Positions 13,342 to 21,733 of a stretch of DNA of 34,142 nt are shown piece after piece. Below the pieces are notes generated by a model, which was given only the letters and a program-made list of their open reading frames with translations, had not been told where the DNA came from and did not search any database. Source of the stretch: an uncultured bacterium (GTDB lineage: Bacteria; Patescibacteriota; Minisyncoccia; Phycocordibacterales; UBA9973). Made by a program: the position numbers and the translations under genes. How positions within the stretch are numbered: position 1 is the first letter of the stretch; every line of letters starts with the position of its first letter. The DNA is taken from NCBI GenBank assembly GCA_903904195.1, contig CAIVBM010000026.1:1-34142 (forward strand), in the 5' to 3' direction.

Positions 13342-14409
13342 ATGATACACAAACACATTAAATCGTTACCGCATCATCCTAAAAGAGTAGTTATTATATC
13401 TTTGGTTGTTGCTGTTCTTGTTGGTTTTGGTGGATATATGGAAATTAATAAAAAAATATTAAGTCCTGAAATTATACCGAGCTTTGATACGGTAAATTCT
13501 TTGACTTCTCATGATCTATCACTTGGTTTTCTCGCTGGTGGTAGAATCAAAACAGTTTCAGTCAAAGCTGGAGATAAGGTAAAGACTGGCCAAGTACTCG
13601 CAGCCCTTGATGCTGGGAATACAGAAGGCGCATTGTCTCAAGCAAAGGCTGCTTATGAAACAGCTGAGGCTAATTATTTGAAAGTTGTAAATGGAGCTAC
13701 GAGTTCTGCTATTGATGTGGCAAAAGCTGCAGTAAATACAGCACAAGTTAATCTAGATGGAATTACCAAACAACAAGCACAGCTTGTTCAAAACGCTCAT
13801 AAAAATTTATTAAATTCCACTCCTGAAGCATTACCAATTTCTGGAAATAGTGATTCTTCTGCTCCGACAATAAGCGGTAATTACAATTTAGATACCGAAG
13901 GTCAGATAGTTATCTCTGTTTATTTTACTGGAAATGGTACTGGTTTTAGTGCGAGCGGTATCGTGAGTGGTAGTGGAATTGTTGCTACATCAACACCTCA
14001 ACCAATAGGGAATTCTGGACTTTATATTAAATTTCCAAGTACTAGCAACATAAGTATTACTGAATGGACTATTGATATTCCAAACAAGAAAGCTTCAAAT
14101 TATTTAACAAATTACAATGCTTATCAATCTGCTCTACAGATGCAAAGTCAAGCAGTTGCTGGTGCTCAAGCTCTTCTTGATCAAGCCCAGGCTTCTTTAG
14201 CTGCTCTTGTTTCAACCGCTCGTCCAGAGGACATAGCGATAGCTAAAGCTCAAGTAGACAATGCAGCTGGCGCCGTACAGATAGCTTTGGCTGCTTATAA
14301 CAACACTGTTATCACCGCTCCTTCTGACGGTACCATATTATCAGTCGCTATTACTCCTGGACAAATTGCAACACCAAATACTCCAGCAATAGAATTTATA
14401 AGTAACTAA
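13342..14409 (+). CDS. HlyD-family membrane fusion protein with a long hairpin and a central insert
   Basis: 355 residues from ATG 13342 (a TTG two codons earlier is also in frame). One membrane helix (about 15-35), first half of a lipoyl-like barrel (GGRIKTVSVKAGDKVKTGQVLAALD), an Ala/Gln-rich coiled hairpin (about 95-150 and 255-320), and the second lipoyl half (NNTVITAPSDGTILSVAITPGQIATP). Between the hairpin helices lies an insert of about 90 residues rich in Ser/Gly/Thr (PISGNSDSSAPTISGNYNLD...), with beta-strand character, that ordinary HlyD/EmrA proteins lack. It is first of a three-gene efflux operon. Confidence 0.82.
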   Translation: MIHKHIKSLPHHPKRVVIISLVVAVLVGFGGYMEINKKILSPEIIPSFDTVNSLTSHDLSLGFLAGGRIKTVSVKAGDKVKTGQVLAALDAGNTEGALSQAKAAYETAEANYLKVVNGATSSAIDVAKAAVNTAQVNLDGITKQQAQLVQNAHKNLLNSTPEALPISGNSDSSAPTISGNYNLDTEGQIVISVYFTGNGTGFSASGIVSGSGIVATSTPQPIGNSGLYIKFPSTSNISITEWTIDIPNKKASNYLTNYNAYQSALQMQSQAVAGAQALLDQAQASLAALVSTARPEDIAIAKAQVDNAAGAVQIALAAYNNTVITAPSDGTILSVAITPGQIATPNTPAIEFISN

Positions 14410-14419
14410 ATAAAATAAT

Positions 14420-15070
14420 ATGGAAAATAAAGTAGAAGAGAAAAAAGAAAAAGAGAGTATCTTTAAAAAGCCATGGGTGCGTAGTTTGGTGTATTTTATT
14501 GTTATATTTGGAGCACTTTTTGTATTTTTATTTTGGCAAGTAAACAAAGACACTGTTTTCATTGAGAATTCTCTCTTGGATGCGCCAATCATAAATCTTT
14601 CTCCGACATTACCAGGGACATTAAATGCTTTATATGTAAAAGAGGGGGATCATGTTCTTGCAAATTCAGAAATAGCGCTTGTTGGATCTCAAATTATTTA
14701 TACCAAAGATGGTGGTATAGTGTCTTTCGCTCCGGATGTTTTGGGTTCTTATTTTTCTCCTGGTCAGACAGTAGTTTCTATAGTTAATGTTAATGAGATG
14801 AAAGTTGTGGGCCAAATAGAAGAAACAAAAGGATTGAGTAGTCTAAAAGCGGGTCAACGTGCGACATTTACGGTAGATACTTTTTCAGGTAAAAATTATG
14901 AAGGTATAGTAGATCAAATAAGTCCGGTTTCAAGCAATACTGGTGTCGTTTTTTCTATTTCAGACAAGCGTCCTGTACAGAAATTTGATGTTAAGGTCCG
15001 TTTTAATGTTGCAGATTATCCTGAATTGAAGAGTGGAATGTCCGCAAAAATAACTGTTCACACTAAATAA
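14420..15070 (+). CDS. Second, short HlyD/EmrA-like adaptor
   Basis: 216 residues. A cytosolic charged N-terminus, one membrane helix (about 26-42), a lipoyl-like segment (PTLPGTLNALYVKEGDHVLANSEIALVG directly followed by GGIVSFAPDVLGSYFSPGQTVVSIV) and a beta-barrel (VVGQIEETKGLSSLKAGQRATFTVDTFSG...). The coiled-coil hairpin that normally separates the lipoyl halves is reduced to almost nothing. It lies 10 bp after the first adaptor and 5 bp before the MFS pump. The pair may make a mixed adaptor complex, or the two may serve different partners. Confidence 0.8.
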   Translation: MENKVEEKKEKESIFKKPWVRSLVYFIVIFGALFVFLFWQVNKDTVFIENSLLDAPIINLSPTLPGTLNALYVKEGDHVLANSEIALVGSQIIYTKDGGIVSFAPDVLGSYFSPGQTVVSIVNVNEMKVVGQIEETKGLSSLKAGQRATFTVDTFSGKNYEGIVDQISPVSSNTGVVFSISDKRPVQKFDVKVRFNVADYPELKSGMSAKITVHTK

Positions 15071-15075
15071 TAAGT

Positions 15076-16578
15076 ATGGAAGAAAATGGTAACGGTAAGG
15101 GTTCGAGCTTGCGTTGGTGGATATTGCTCACAGTTATAGTGGGGACTTTTTTAGGGCGTTTAGACCAGACGATAGTCAACCTCGCTCTTCCAAAAATTAT
15201 TAATGATTTCAGCATCACTGTCACGGCTGCAGGGTGGATTGCCACTGCTTATATTTTAGCGAATGCTGTCTTTGTCCCGATCTGGGGAAAGTTGGGAGAC
15301 ACTATTGGAAGAAAAAAGGTTTACATTTTAGGTTTTGCTATTTTTATTTTAGGTTCAGTTCTGGCTGGGCTTTCTTGGAATCTTTCATCTATGATAGTTT
15401 TCCGTATTATTCAAGCGATAGCTGGTTCGGCTGATTATCCCACAGCGATGGCCATCTTGGCTGTTACTTTTAGAGAAGGAAAGGAACGCGCACAAGCGCT
15501 TGGTATTTGGTCCTCATCATTTGCCGCAGCGATAGTTTTCGGACCACTTTTAGGAGGACCTTTGATTGATAATTTTGGTTGGCGTTCGGTTTTTCTTATA
15601 AACCTTCCTATAGGTATTTTGGGTATTTTGATGGCTTTGCGTTTCATAAATGAATCACGTGATGAATCATTGGCTCAAAAAGATAATAATTTTGATTGGT
15701 GGGGCGCAATTACTTTGGGAGCCATGTTGTCTGCCCTTGTTTTGGTTTTAGACAGGGGGTCTGATTGGGGATGGCTTTCAGCTGGAAGCATGATTTGTTA
15801 TTTTTCAATTATTACTTTTCTTGGTCTATTTATTAAGATTGAGCATAAAGCACTTGAACCTATTGTTGATCTTAAATTTTTCAGAATTCCTGCATTTGTC
15901 AATGCGCTCGTAAATAATTTCGTTGTTTTCATGGGTATGATGGGTGGAGTATTTTTGATACCGGTTTTTGCCCAAACATTTTTAGGATATACTGCCACTG
16001 AGTCAGGATATCTTTTTATGCCTATAGCCGTGGCGATAATGATTGCCTCTCCGCTTGGAGGAATGCTTTCCGGAAAAGTGCAATCTAAATATGTGATATT
16101 CGTAAGCACACTCGTAGCGGCGCTGGGTATTTATCTTTTTACAGGACTTGATGCAAGATCAACTGCTTTTGACATCATGATTCCTTTGACAGTTATGGCA
16201 TTTGGCCTTGGTTTTGGTATGGCTCAGCGTACCAACATTGTTGCATCGGTTGTTCCAGAAAGTGAAATAGGTATAGCTTCATCTATTCTTGCTTTAGTAA
16301 GAAATATTGCAGGAGCATTTGGTATAGCTATTTTTGCCACAATATTAACCAATAGAATTGATACTAACGTTCTTGTGATTAATGGTTTTAGTAAACTTTT
16401 TTCTCATGTTCCTTTAGTAATTCAAAAATATATTGTTCTTATAACACTAAAAGCTCAGATAGATGCATATAATTATGTATTTCTTATTGCCTCAATTATT
16501 GTCTTTATTGGATCATTTACAATACTATTCATGAAGTTGGAAAAAGAACGAACAGATATCAAGGTGCAGGTAGAATAA
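15076..16578 (+). CDS. DHA2-family (EmrB/QacA-type, 14-TM) MFS drug transporter
   Basis: 500 residues. Starts VGTFLGRLDQTIVNLALPKI, the TM1 motif D1 of DHA2 pumps with its membrane Asp. Motif A GKLGDTIGRKKVY lies between TM2 and TM3, motif C GPLLGGPLIDNFGWRSVFLINLP in TM5, a feature of drug/proton antiporters. Hydrophobic segments fit 14 helices. The operon of two periplasm-type adaptors and this pump is the EmrAB layout, although no outer-membrane channel is present and these bacteria are usually regarded as lacking a classical outer membrane. Substrate unknown. Confidence 0.92.
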   Translation: MEENGNGKGSSLRWWILLTVIVGTFLGRLDQTIVNLALPKIINDFSITVTAAGWIATAYILANAVFVPIWGKLGDTIGRKKVYILGFAIFILGSVLAGLSWNLSSMIVFRIIQAIAGSADYPTAMAILAVTFREGKERAQALGIWSSSFAAAIVFGPLLGGPLIDNFGWRSVFLINLPIGILGILMALRFINESRDESLAQKDNNFDWWGAITLGAMLSALVLVLDRGSDWGWLSAGSMICYFSIITFLGLFIKIEHKALEPIVDLKFFRIPAFVNALVNNFVVFMGMMGGVFLIPVFAQTFLGYTATESGYLFMPIAVAIMIASPLGGMLSGKVQSKYVIFVSTLVAALGIYLFTGLDARSTAFDIMIPLTVMAFGLGFGMAQRTNIVASVVPESEIGIASSILALVRNIAGAFGIAIFATILTNRIDTNVLVINGFSKLFSHVPLVIQKYIVLITLKAQIDAYNYVFLIASIIVFIGSFTILFMKLEKERTDIKVQVE

Positions 16579-16646
16579 GAGCTTGTTATTTATTAAAAAT
16601 AATGTTATTATTAAAAGACGCTCAGAATTCTTTTGGGCATTTTTTT

Positions 16647-18458
16647 ATGGAAATTAGAAACATAGCAATAATAGCTCACGTTGACCACGGCAAGACCACT
16701 CTGACCGATGCTTTAATGAAGCAAAACGGAGGACTTTTAGCTGAAGGAGTTTCAATGGATTCAAATGCCCTAGAAAAAGAGCGAGGTATTACTATATATT
16801 CAAAAAATACTTCTATCTACTATAAGGATACCAAGATAAATATCGTTGATACCCCTGGCCACGCTGATTTCGGAAGTGAGGTAGAGCGTGTCTTGCGCGC
16901 TGTGGATTGTGTTCTTTTGCTCGTAGATGCAGTAGAAGGCCCAATGCCCCAGACTAGATTCGTTTTAAAGAAGTCTTTAGAGCTCGGACAAAATCCGATA
17001 GTGGTTATAAATAAGATAGACAAGCCTGCTTCTGATCCCCACAGAGTTCACGAAGAGATTTTGGAATTGTTTTTTGAATTAGGCGCATCTGAAGAGCAAG
17101 CAAATTTTGAAACAATCTATGCTATCGGACGACAAGGAACAGCTTTCAAAAAACTTGGAGATGATTCAAAAGATCTTTCTCCTCTTCTTGATTTAATTCT
17201 TGAAAAAGTTCCTCCAGCCTCTACTAAACAAGATGCAAAAATGTCAGCACAAGTTTTTAACCTTGGCTATGATAATTTCTTAGGAAGAATGGCGGTGGCT
17301 AGAATTTATTCTGGGACGATTTTATCTGGAAGCACTATTTTTATCAAAGGAGAAAAGGAAATACGTAAAGGAAAGATAACAAAACTCTTTACTTTTGAAG
17401 GTATCAATAGAAAAGAAGTAGAAAAAGCCACATCAGGAGACATAGTTCTCTTGGCTGGAATTCCAGACATATATATAGGAGAGACATTATGTGAAGACGA
17501 GAGCGTAGAACCTTTACCACATATTGCTATTGATGAGCCGACACTTTCTTTAAACTTTTTGGTTAACGATTCTCCGTTTGCTGGTAAAGAAGGCAAGTAT
17601 GTGACTTCTAGACAAATCAAAGAAAGACTTGAAAAAGAACTTGAAGTCAACGTCGGCCTGAAAGTTGATTTCACCCCGGATCAGGGAGAGAAGAAATCAG
17701 GACCTAGTTTTTTTAAAGTGTACGGTAGGGGTGAACTTCACATCGCTATACTTTTGGAATATATGCGTCGAGAAGGATTTGAAATGCAAGTTTCTCAACC
17801 CGAAGTTATCATCAAAGAAAAAGATGGAATAAAGACAGAACCATACGAAGAACTTGTGATAGATGTTCCGATGGAGTCTTCTGGTGGTGTGATTGAAAAG
17901 ATAGGCAAGAGACGAGGTATAATGAAAGACATGGTGGAAAAGCAAGGTATTGCAAGGATTATTTTTGATATACCTACACGTGGATTACTCGGATATCGTG
18001 GTGAATTCATTATTGATACAAAAGGAGAGGGAATCATGAGTTCTAGAGTTACTGGTTTTCGAGAATATGCCGGAGAAATAAAAAGACGAGAGTATGGAGC
18101 TATGACTTCGATGGTTTCTGGCAAGGCAGTAGCCTTTGCGCTTGCAAATTTACAGGAACGTGGTATACTTTATGTAGGTCACGGAACGGAGGTTTACGAA
18201 GGTATGGTGGTTGGCAATGTTTTGAAGGGGGATGATATGGCAGTGAACCCCACAAAAGGAAAACAGCTTACCAACATGCGAGCTTCCGGCACTGATGAAG
18301 CAATAGTTTTGAATCCTGTATTTAGTTTGAACATAGAGCGAGGTCTTGAGGTAATGAATGAAGACGAATATCTTGAAATTACTCCTAAATCTGTCCGACT
18401 TCGCAAGAAATATCTTACTGAGTTGGATCGAAAAAAGAGTTTTATGCAGCAATTTTAA
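16647..18458 (+). CDS. typA: Ribosome-associated GTPase TypA/BipA
   Basis: 603 residues from ATG 16647; an in-frame ATG 15 codons upstream is rejected because [18 protein letters not shown] is the universal start of the family. G1 AHVDHGKT, switch [13 protein letters not shown]3 DTPGHADF, G4 NKID, then the EF-G-like domains III and V and the BipA-specific C-terminal domain ([14 protein letters not shown]...; [34 protein letters not shown]). It binds the ribosome in stress and cold and helps 50S assembly. The length matches the family. It lies just after the efflux operon and 21 bp before the sigma4-HARE gene. Confidence 0.97.
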   Translation: MEIRNIAIIAHVDHGKTTLTDALMKQNGGLLAEGVSMDSNALEKERGITIYSKNTSIYYKDTKINIVDTPGHADFGSEVERVLRAVDCVLLLVDAVEGPMPQTRFVLKKSLELGQNPIVVINKIDKPASDPHRVHEEILELFFELGASEEQANFETIYAIGRQGTAFKKLGDDSKDLSPLLDLILEKVPPASTKQDAKMSAQVFNLGYDNFLGRMAVARIYSGTILSGSTIFIKGEKEIRKGKITKLFTFEGINRKEVEKATSGDIVLLAGIPDIYIGETLCEDESVEPLPHIAIDEPTLSLNFLVNDSPFAGKEGKYVTSRQIKERLEKELEVNVGLKVDFTPDQGEKKSGPSFFKVYGRGELHIAILLEYMRREGFEMQVSQPEVIIKEKDGIKTEPYEELVIDVPMESSGGVIEKIGKRRGIMKDMVEKQGIARIIFDIPTRGLLGYRGEFIIDTKGEGIMSSRVTGFREYAGEIKRREYGAMTSMVSGKAVAFALANLQERGILYVGHGTEVYEGMVVGNVLKGDDMAVNPTKGKQLTNMRASGTDEAIVLNPVFSLNIERGLEVMNEDEYLEITPKSVRLRKKYLTELDRKKSFMQQF

Positions 18459-18479
18459 AAAATATTAAACAAAGCTATT

Positions 18480-19508
18480 ATGTCAACAATAACTTTCAAA
18501 CCAAAAAAAGTAACTAAAAAAATAATTTCAGAACTTGCACCTCGTACATACGATGTGATAATGAATCGTTTTGGTTTGACCCCAGATGGAAAGAGAAAAA
18601 CTCTCGAAGAGATTGGTGACAAATACAACATCACCAGAGAGCGTGTTCGTCAGATTGAAGACTCAGCTCTATCTTCCATTAAAAAATCTGGTGCATACAA
18701 AGCAGAACAATTAGTCTTTGAAGAACTCAAACAACTAATGCACAAGCTCGGCTCAATCGTAGCAGAGCATGAACTTTTGCCATACATTTCAAAAGACAAA
18801 GCAACTCAGAACCATATTCACTTTTTCCTTACGCTGGGAGATTCTTTCAAGAAACATCGAGAAGATGATCATTTTCATACTAGATGGAGTGTTGACGATG
18901 GGATGGCTGATAAAGTACACGATTCATTAAAAAAGCTTTATGCTGGTTTAAATGACGAAGATCTTATTCCTGAAACAGAGATGATAAAGAAATTCCTTGA
19001 ACATATGAAGGATACAGCTGAAGAATTTAGAGATGAAGAGATGGTAAAAAGATGGCTCTCTATGTCAAAGACTGTGGCTAAAAATCCTCTGGGTGAATGG
19101 GGTAAAGCCTCATCTCCAAATATCAGAACTCGTGGAGTAAAAGACTATGCTTTCTTAGTCATGAGACGTCATGGCTCACCTATGCACTTTAGAGAAGTCG
19201 CTGATTCTATTTCAAAAACTTTTGATAAGAAAATACATTACGCTACTTGTCACAATGAACTCATAAAAGATCCTAGATTTGTGTTAGTAGGCAGAGGAAT
19301 GTACGCTCTTTCTGAATGGGGCTACAAGAAAGGTATTGCACGAGAAGTTATTGCTGATATTTTAAAGCGTGAAGGTCCTCTAGGGAAAGACGCTATAGTA
19401 GAAAAAGTAAATAAAGAAAGATATTTCAAAAAGAACACTATTTTGGTTAATCTTGCAAATCCAAAGTATTTCAAGAAGAACAAAAGTGGACTTTACACTA
19501 CAGTTTAG
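18480..19508 (+). CDS. Sigma-70 region 4 plus HARE-HTH winged-helix protein
   Basis: 342 residues. Residues about 15-70 are a sigma region 4-like helix-turn-helix: LAPRTYDVIMNRFGL, KTLEEIGDKYNITRERVRQIEDSALSSIK, as in primary sigma factors. There is no region 2 or 3, so it cannot melt a promoter by itself. After a charged helical middle come a HARE-HTH-like winged helix (about 219-282, VMRRHGSPMHFREVADSI...GRGMYALSEWG, similar to the fold of the RNA polymerase delta subunit) and a second winged helix (about 285-342). It may bind -35 DNA or the beta flap and modulate transcription. Function not established. Confidence 0.8.
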   Translation: MSTITFKPKKVTKKIISELAPRTYDVIMNRFGLTPDGKRKTLEEIGDKYNITRERVRQIEDSALSSIKKSGAYKAEQLVFEELKQLMHKLGSIVAEHELLPYISKDKATQNHIHFFLTLGDSFKKHREDDHFHTRWSVDDGMADKVHDSLKKLYAGLNDEDLIPETEMIKKFLEHMKDTAEEFRDEEMVKRWLSMSKTVAKNPLGEWGKASSPNIRTRGVKDYAFLVMRRHGSPMHFREVADSISKTFDKKIHYATCHNELIKDPRFVLVGRGMYALSEWGYKKGIAREVIADILKREGPLGKDAIVEKVNKERYFKKNTILVNLANPKYFKKNKSGLYTTV

Positions 19509-19521
19509 ATAAAATAGAAGT

Positions 19522-20820
19522 ATGGTTAATGCAGTGCTAGATTTTATCTATAAAGTTATCGTGACTATTTTGCCGTTCTTCGGTGTCTTATTGCTGGGAC
19601 GTATTGCATGGATATGGTGGGTTCATTATATACAACAGGATTTTATCTCTGGTATTGATTTTGTTTTACTTGAAATCACACCACCTCGTGATGTCTTACG
19701 CAGTCCCAAGGCCATGGAGCTTTTCTTAACTAATGCTCTTTATCATTGGAGTATGAAAGGAGGTAAAGAAGAATATTGGCAGGGAGCAGTTTGGTTTTGG
19801 TTTTCTTTGGAAATTGCTTCTATTGATGGGCAAGTGCATTTTTATATTCGTACACCGTCGCGTATTAGGGGGTTGATTGAGACTCAGATGTATGCGCAAT
19901 ATCCTCAGGCGCAGATAAAATTAGTGGAAGATTACACTTTGGCAGTTGATAAGATTACTCCAGATAGCGCCTGGAATGGTTGGGGTTGTGAATTTAAATT
20001 AGTAAAGCCTGAAGCTTATCCATTAAAAACTTATGTGAATTTTGGATTAGATAAAGATCCAAAAGAAGAATTTAAAGTTGACCCTATTTCTCCAGTGGTA
20101 GAACTTTTTGGTTCTCTTCAAAAAGGAGAGCAGATGTGGATGCAGATTGTCATCACACCTTCAAAGAAAACATGGCATACTCATGGCACTTGGTTTGGGC
20201 ATCATGACTGGGTAGAGGAATCAAAACAAGAGGTGATGAAAGTTTTAAGGTTGTACAGACGAACAAATGAAGATAAAAGTCATCCTGGAACATTTAGTTA
20301 CGAATATCGTGTCCCAGACTTTTTGAAAAATTCGGTTACAGCTATGAATCTTAAAACTGCAAAAATAGGCTTTGAGGCCGGTGTTAGAGTATTTTATGCA
20401 GCCAAGAAAGAAGTGTTTAGTATGAGTAGCAGAAGGAATCTTCGTCTTATCTTTCGTCAATATGCCATGCCTGATTGTAATCAATTAATGCGTTTTAATT
20501 CAACCCAAGGAGATGCTTTTGGTGGAGTCTTTATGATTTCTAAAGAAACAATTATGCTTTTAGCCGATAGAATGCTCAATGAATTTAGGGAACGTTCATT
20601 TTTTCACGAATCTTTAAGACAGAAAATTCTCTCTCAACACACTGTTCCTTGGCCATTTTCTAGCATGTTTCATCCAGTCTTTTTTCATCCCTTAACTTTT
20701 GTTTTAAATGTTGAAGAAATAGCAACTATGTGGCATTTTCCAGGTCAGATACTCAAAGTTCCTACTTTGGAACGTATCGAATCAAAAGAAGCTGCTCCAC
20801 CTACGAATTTGCCTATATAA
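19522..20820 (+). CDS. Membrane-anchored DUF8128-like protein
   Basis: 432 residues with a single N-terminal membrane helix (about 8-32) followed by a large soluble part. I recognise the blocks FVLLEITPPRDVLRSPKAMELFL, YAQYPQAQIKLVEDYT and the C-terminal VEEIATMWHFPGQILKVPTLERIESKEAAPPTNLP as those of a Patescibacteria family (DUF8128) that often accompanies conjugation-type ATPases. No such ATPase is here: the next gene is mltG, 6 bp downstream. The function is unknown; a role in an envelope DNA- or protein-transfer machine is possible. The family name is from memory of the motif. Confidence 0.55.
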   Translation: MVNAVLDFIYKVIVTILPFFGVLLLGRIAWIWWVHYIQQDFISGIDFVLLEITPPRDVLRSPKAMELFLTNALYHWSMKGGKEEYWQGAVWFWFSLEIASIDGQVHFYIRTPSRIRGLIETQMYAQYPQAQIKLVEDYTLAVDKITPDSAWNGWGCEFKLVKPEAYPLKTYVNFGLDKDPKEEFKVDPISPVVELFGSLQKGEQMWMQIVITPSKKTWHTHGTWFGHHDWVEESKQEVMKVLRLYRRTNEDKSHPGTFSYEYRVPDFLKNSVTAMNLKTAKIGFEAGVRVFYAAKKEVFSMSSRRNLRLIFRQYAMPDCNQLMRFNSTQGDAFGGVFMISKETIMLLADRMLNEFRERSFFHESLRQKILSQHTVPWPFSSMFHPVFFHPLTFVLNVEEIATMWHFPGQILKVPTLERIESKEAAPPTNLPI

Positions 20821-20826
20821 AATATT

Positions 20827-21729
20827 ATGGATTTTTTTAGAGCCAACAGAAATTTTTTTTATACAATTGGCGTAATCTTTTTTTTAGTATTTTTTTATTA
20901 TTTCTTTTTCAATGCGCCAGCAGATTTTCCAGTTGGAACAACTATTAACATAGGTGAGGGCTTAAGTTTGCATAGTGTGTCTTTAGAATTAAAAAATGCG
21001 CATATCATACGATCTCGATTTGTATTTGAAACATTTGTATTTATTTTAGGCAGACAAAGGCATTTAATAGAAGCAGATTATTATTTTGAAAATAGGCTTC
21101 CGGTTTTTGAAATTGCAAGACGCATATTAAAAGGTGAACGACACATCGCACCTGTTTCTGTCACTATTCCAGAAGGATTTAATAATACTGAAATTGCAGA
21201 TGTCTTCGCTTCTAAACTAGCAAATTTTGATAAAAATAAATTTTTAGCTCAAGTTAAAGAACTACAAGGATATCTTTTTCCGGACACTTATTTATTTCTT
21301 ACTACTGACACAGAAGTGGAAGTGGTAAAGTCAATGAGTGAAAATTTTAATAAAAAGATTTCGCCCGTTATTTCCGAGATTATTCAATTACAAAATACAA
21401 CAAGGAGAACAGAGAAAGAAATCATAACAATGGCTTCAATAATTGAGGCAGAAGCAAAAGGTGATGCAGACAGGGGATTTATTTCTGGAATTTTATGGAA
21501 AAGATTAAAAATAGGTATGCCACTTCAAGTGGATTCTGCGCCAGATACTTATAAAACAAAAGGTTTACCTAAGAGTCCTATTGGGAATCCTGGAATAGCT
21601 GCTATAAAAGCTGCGATGTATCCGCAAAGTTCACCTTATTTATATTATCTTCATGATAAAAGTGGAAACATACACTATGCTAAAACATTCGCACAACACC
21701 AAGAGAATGTGCTAAAGTACCTAAAATAA
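20827..21729 (+). CDS. mltG: Endolytic peptidoglycan transglycosylase MltG (compact)
   Basis: 300 residues. Membrane helix about 11-28, LysM-like N-terminal domain, then the YceG/MltG catalytic domain: LQGYLFPDTYLF, ASIIEAEA with the catalytic Glu at 207 (usual ASIVExE), LQVDSAPDTYKTKGLPKSPIGNPGIAAIKAAMYP. It cuts nascent glycan strands at the membrane. Homologues have about 20-25 more residues between LQxDPTV and the SPYNTY-GLPPGPI block; here these are fused as DSAPDTYKTKGLP, so a surface segment has been lost. It precedes mnmA by 4 bp. Confidence 0.92.
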   Translation: MDFFRANRNFFYTIGVIFFLVFFYYFFFNAPADFPVGTTINIGEGLSLHSVSLELKNAHIIRSRFVFETFVFILGRQRHLIEADYYFENRLPVFEIARRILKGERHIAPVSVTIPEGFNNTEIADVFASKLANFDKNKFLAQVKELQGYLFPDTYLFLTTDTEVEVVKSMSENFNKKISPVISEIIQLQNTTRRTEKEIITMASIIEAEAKGDADRGFISGILWKRLKIGMPLQVDSAPDTYKTKGLPKSPIGNPGIAAIKAAMYPQSSPYLYYLHDKSGNIHYAKTFAQHQENVLKYLK

Positions 21730-21733
21730 TTTT

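Noticed and set aside
16602-16646. Upstream ATG for typA
   Set aside because: Homologues begin at [18 protein letters not shown]; the 15 additional residues have no counterpart.
18150-18452. Antisense frames over typA
   Set aside because: Overlap a complete conserved gene on the other strand and show no domain signature.
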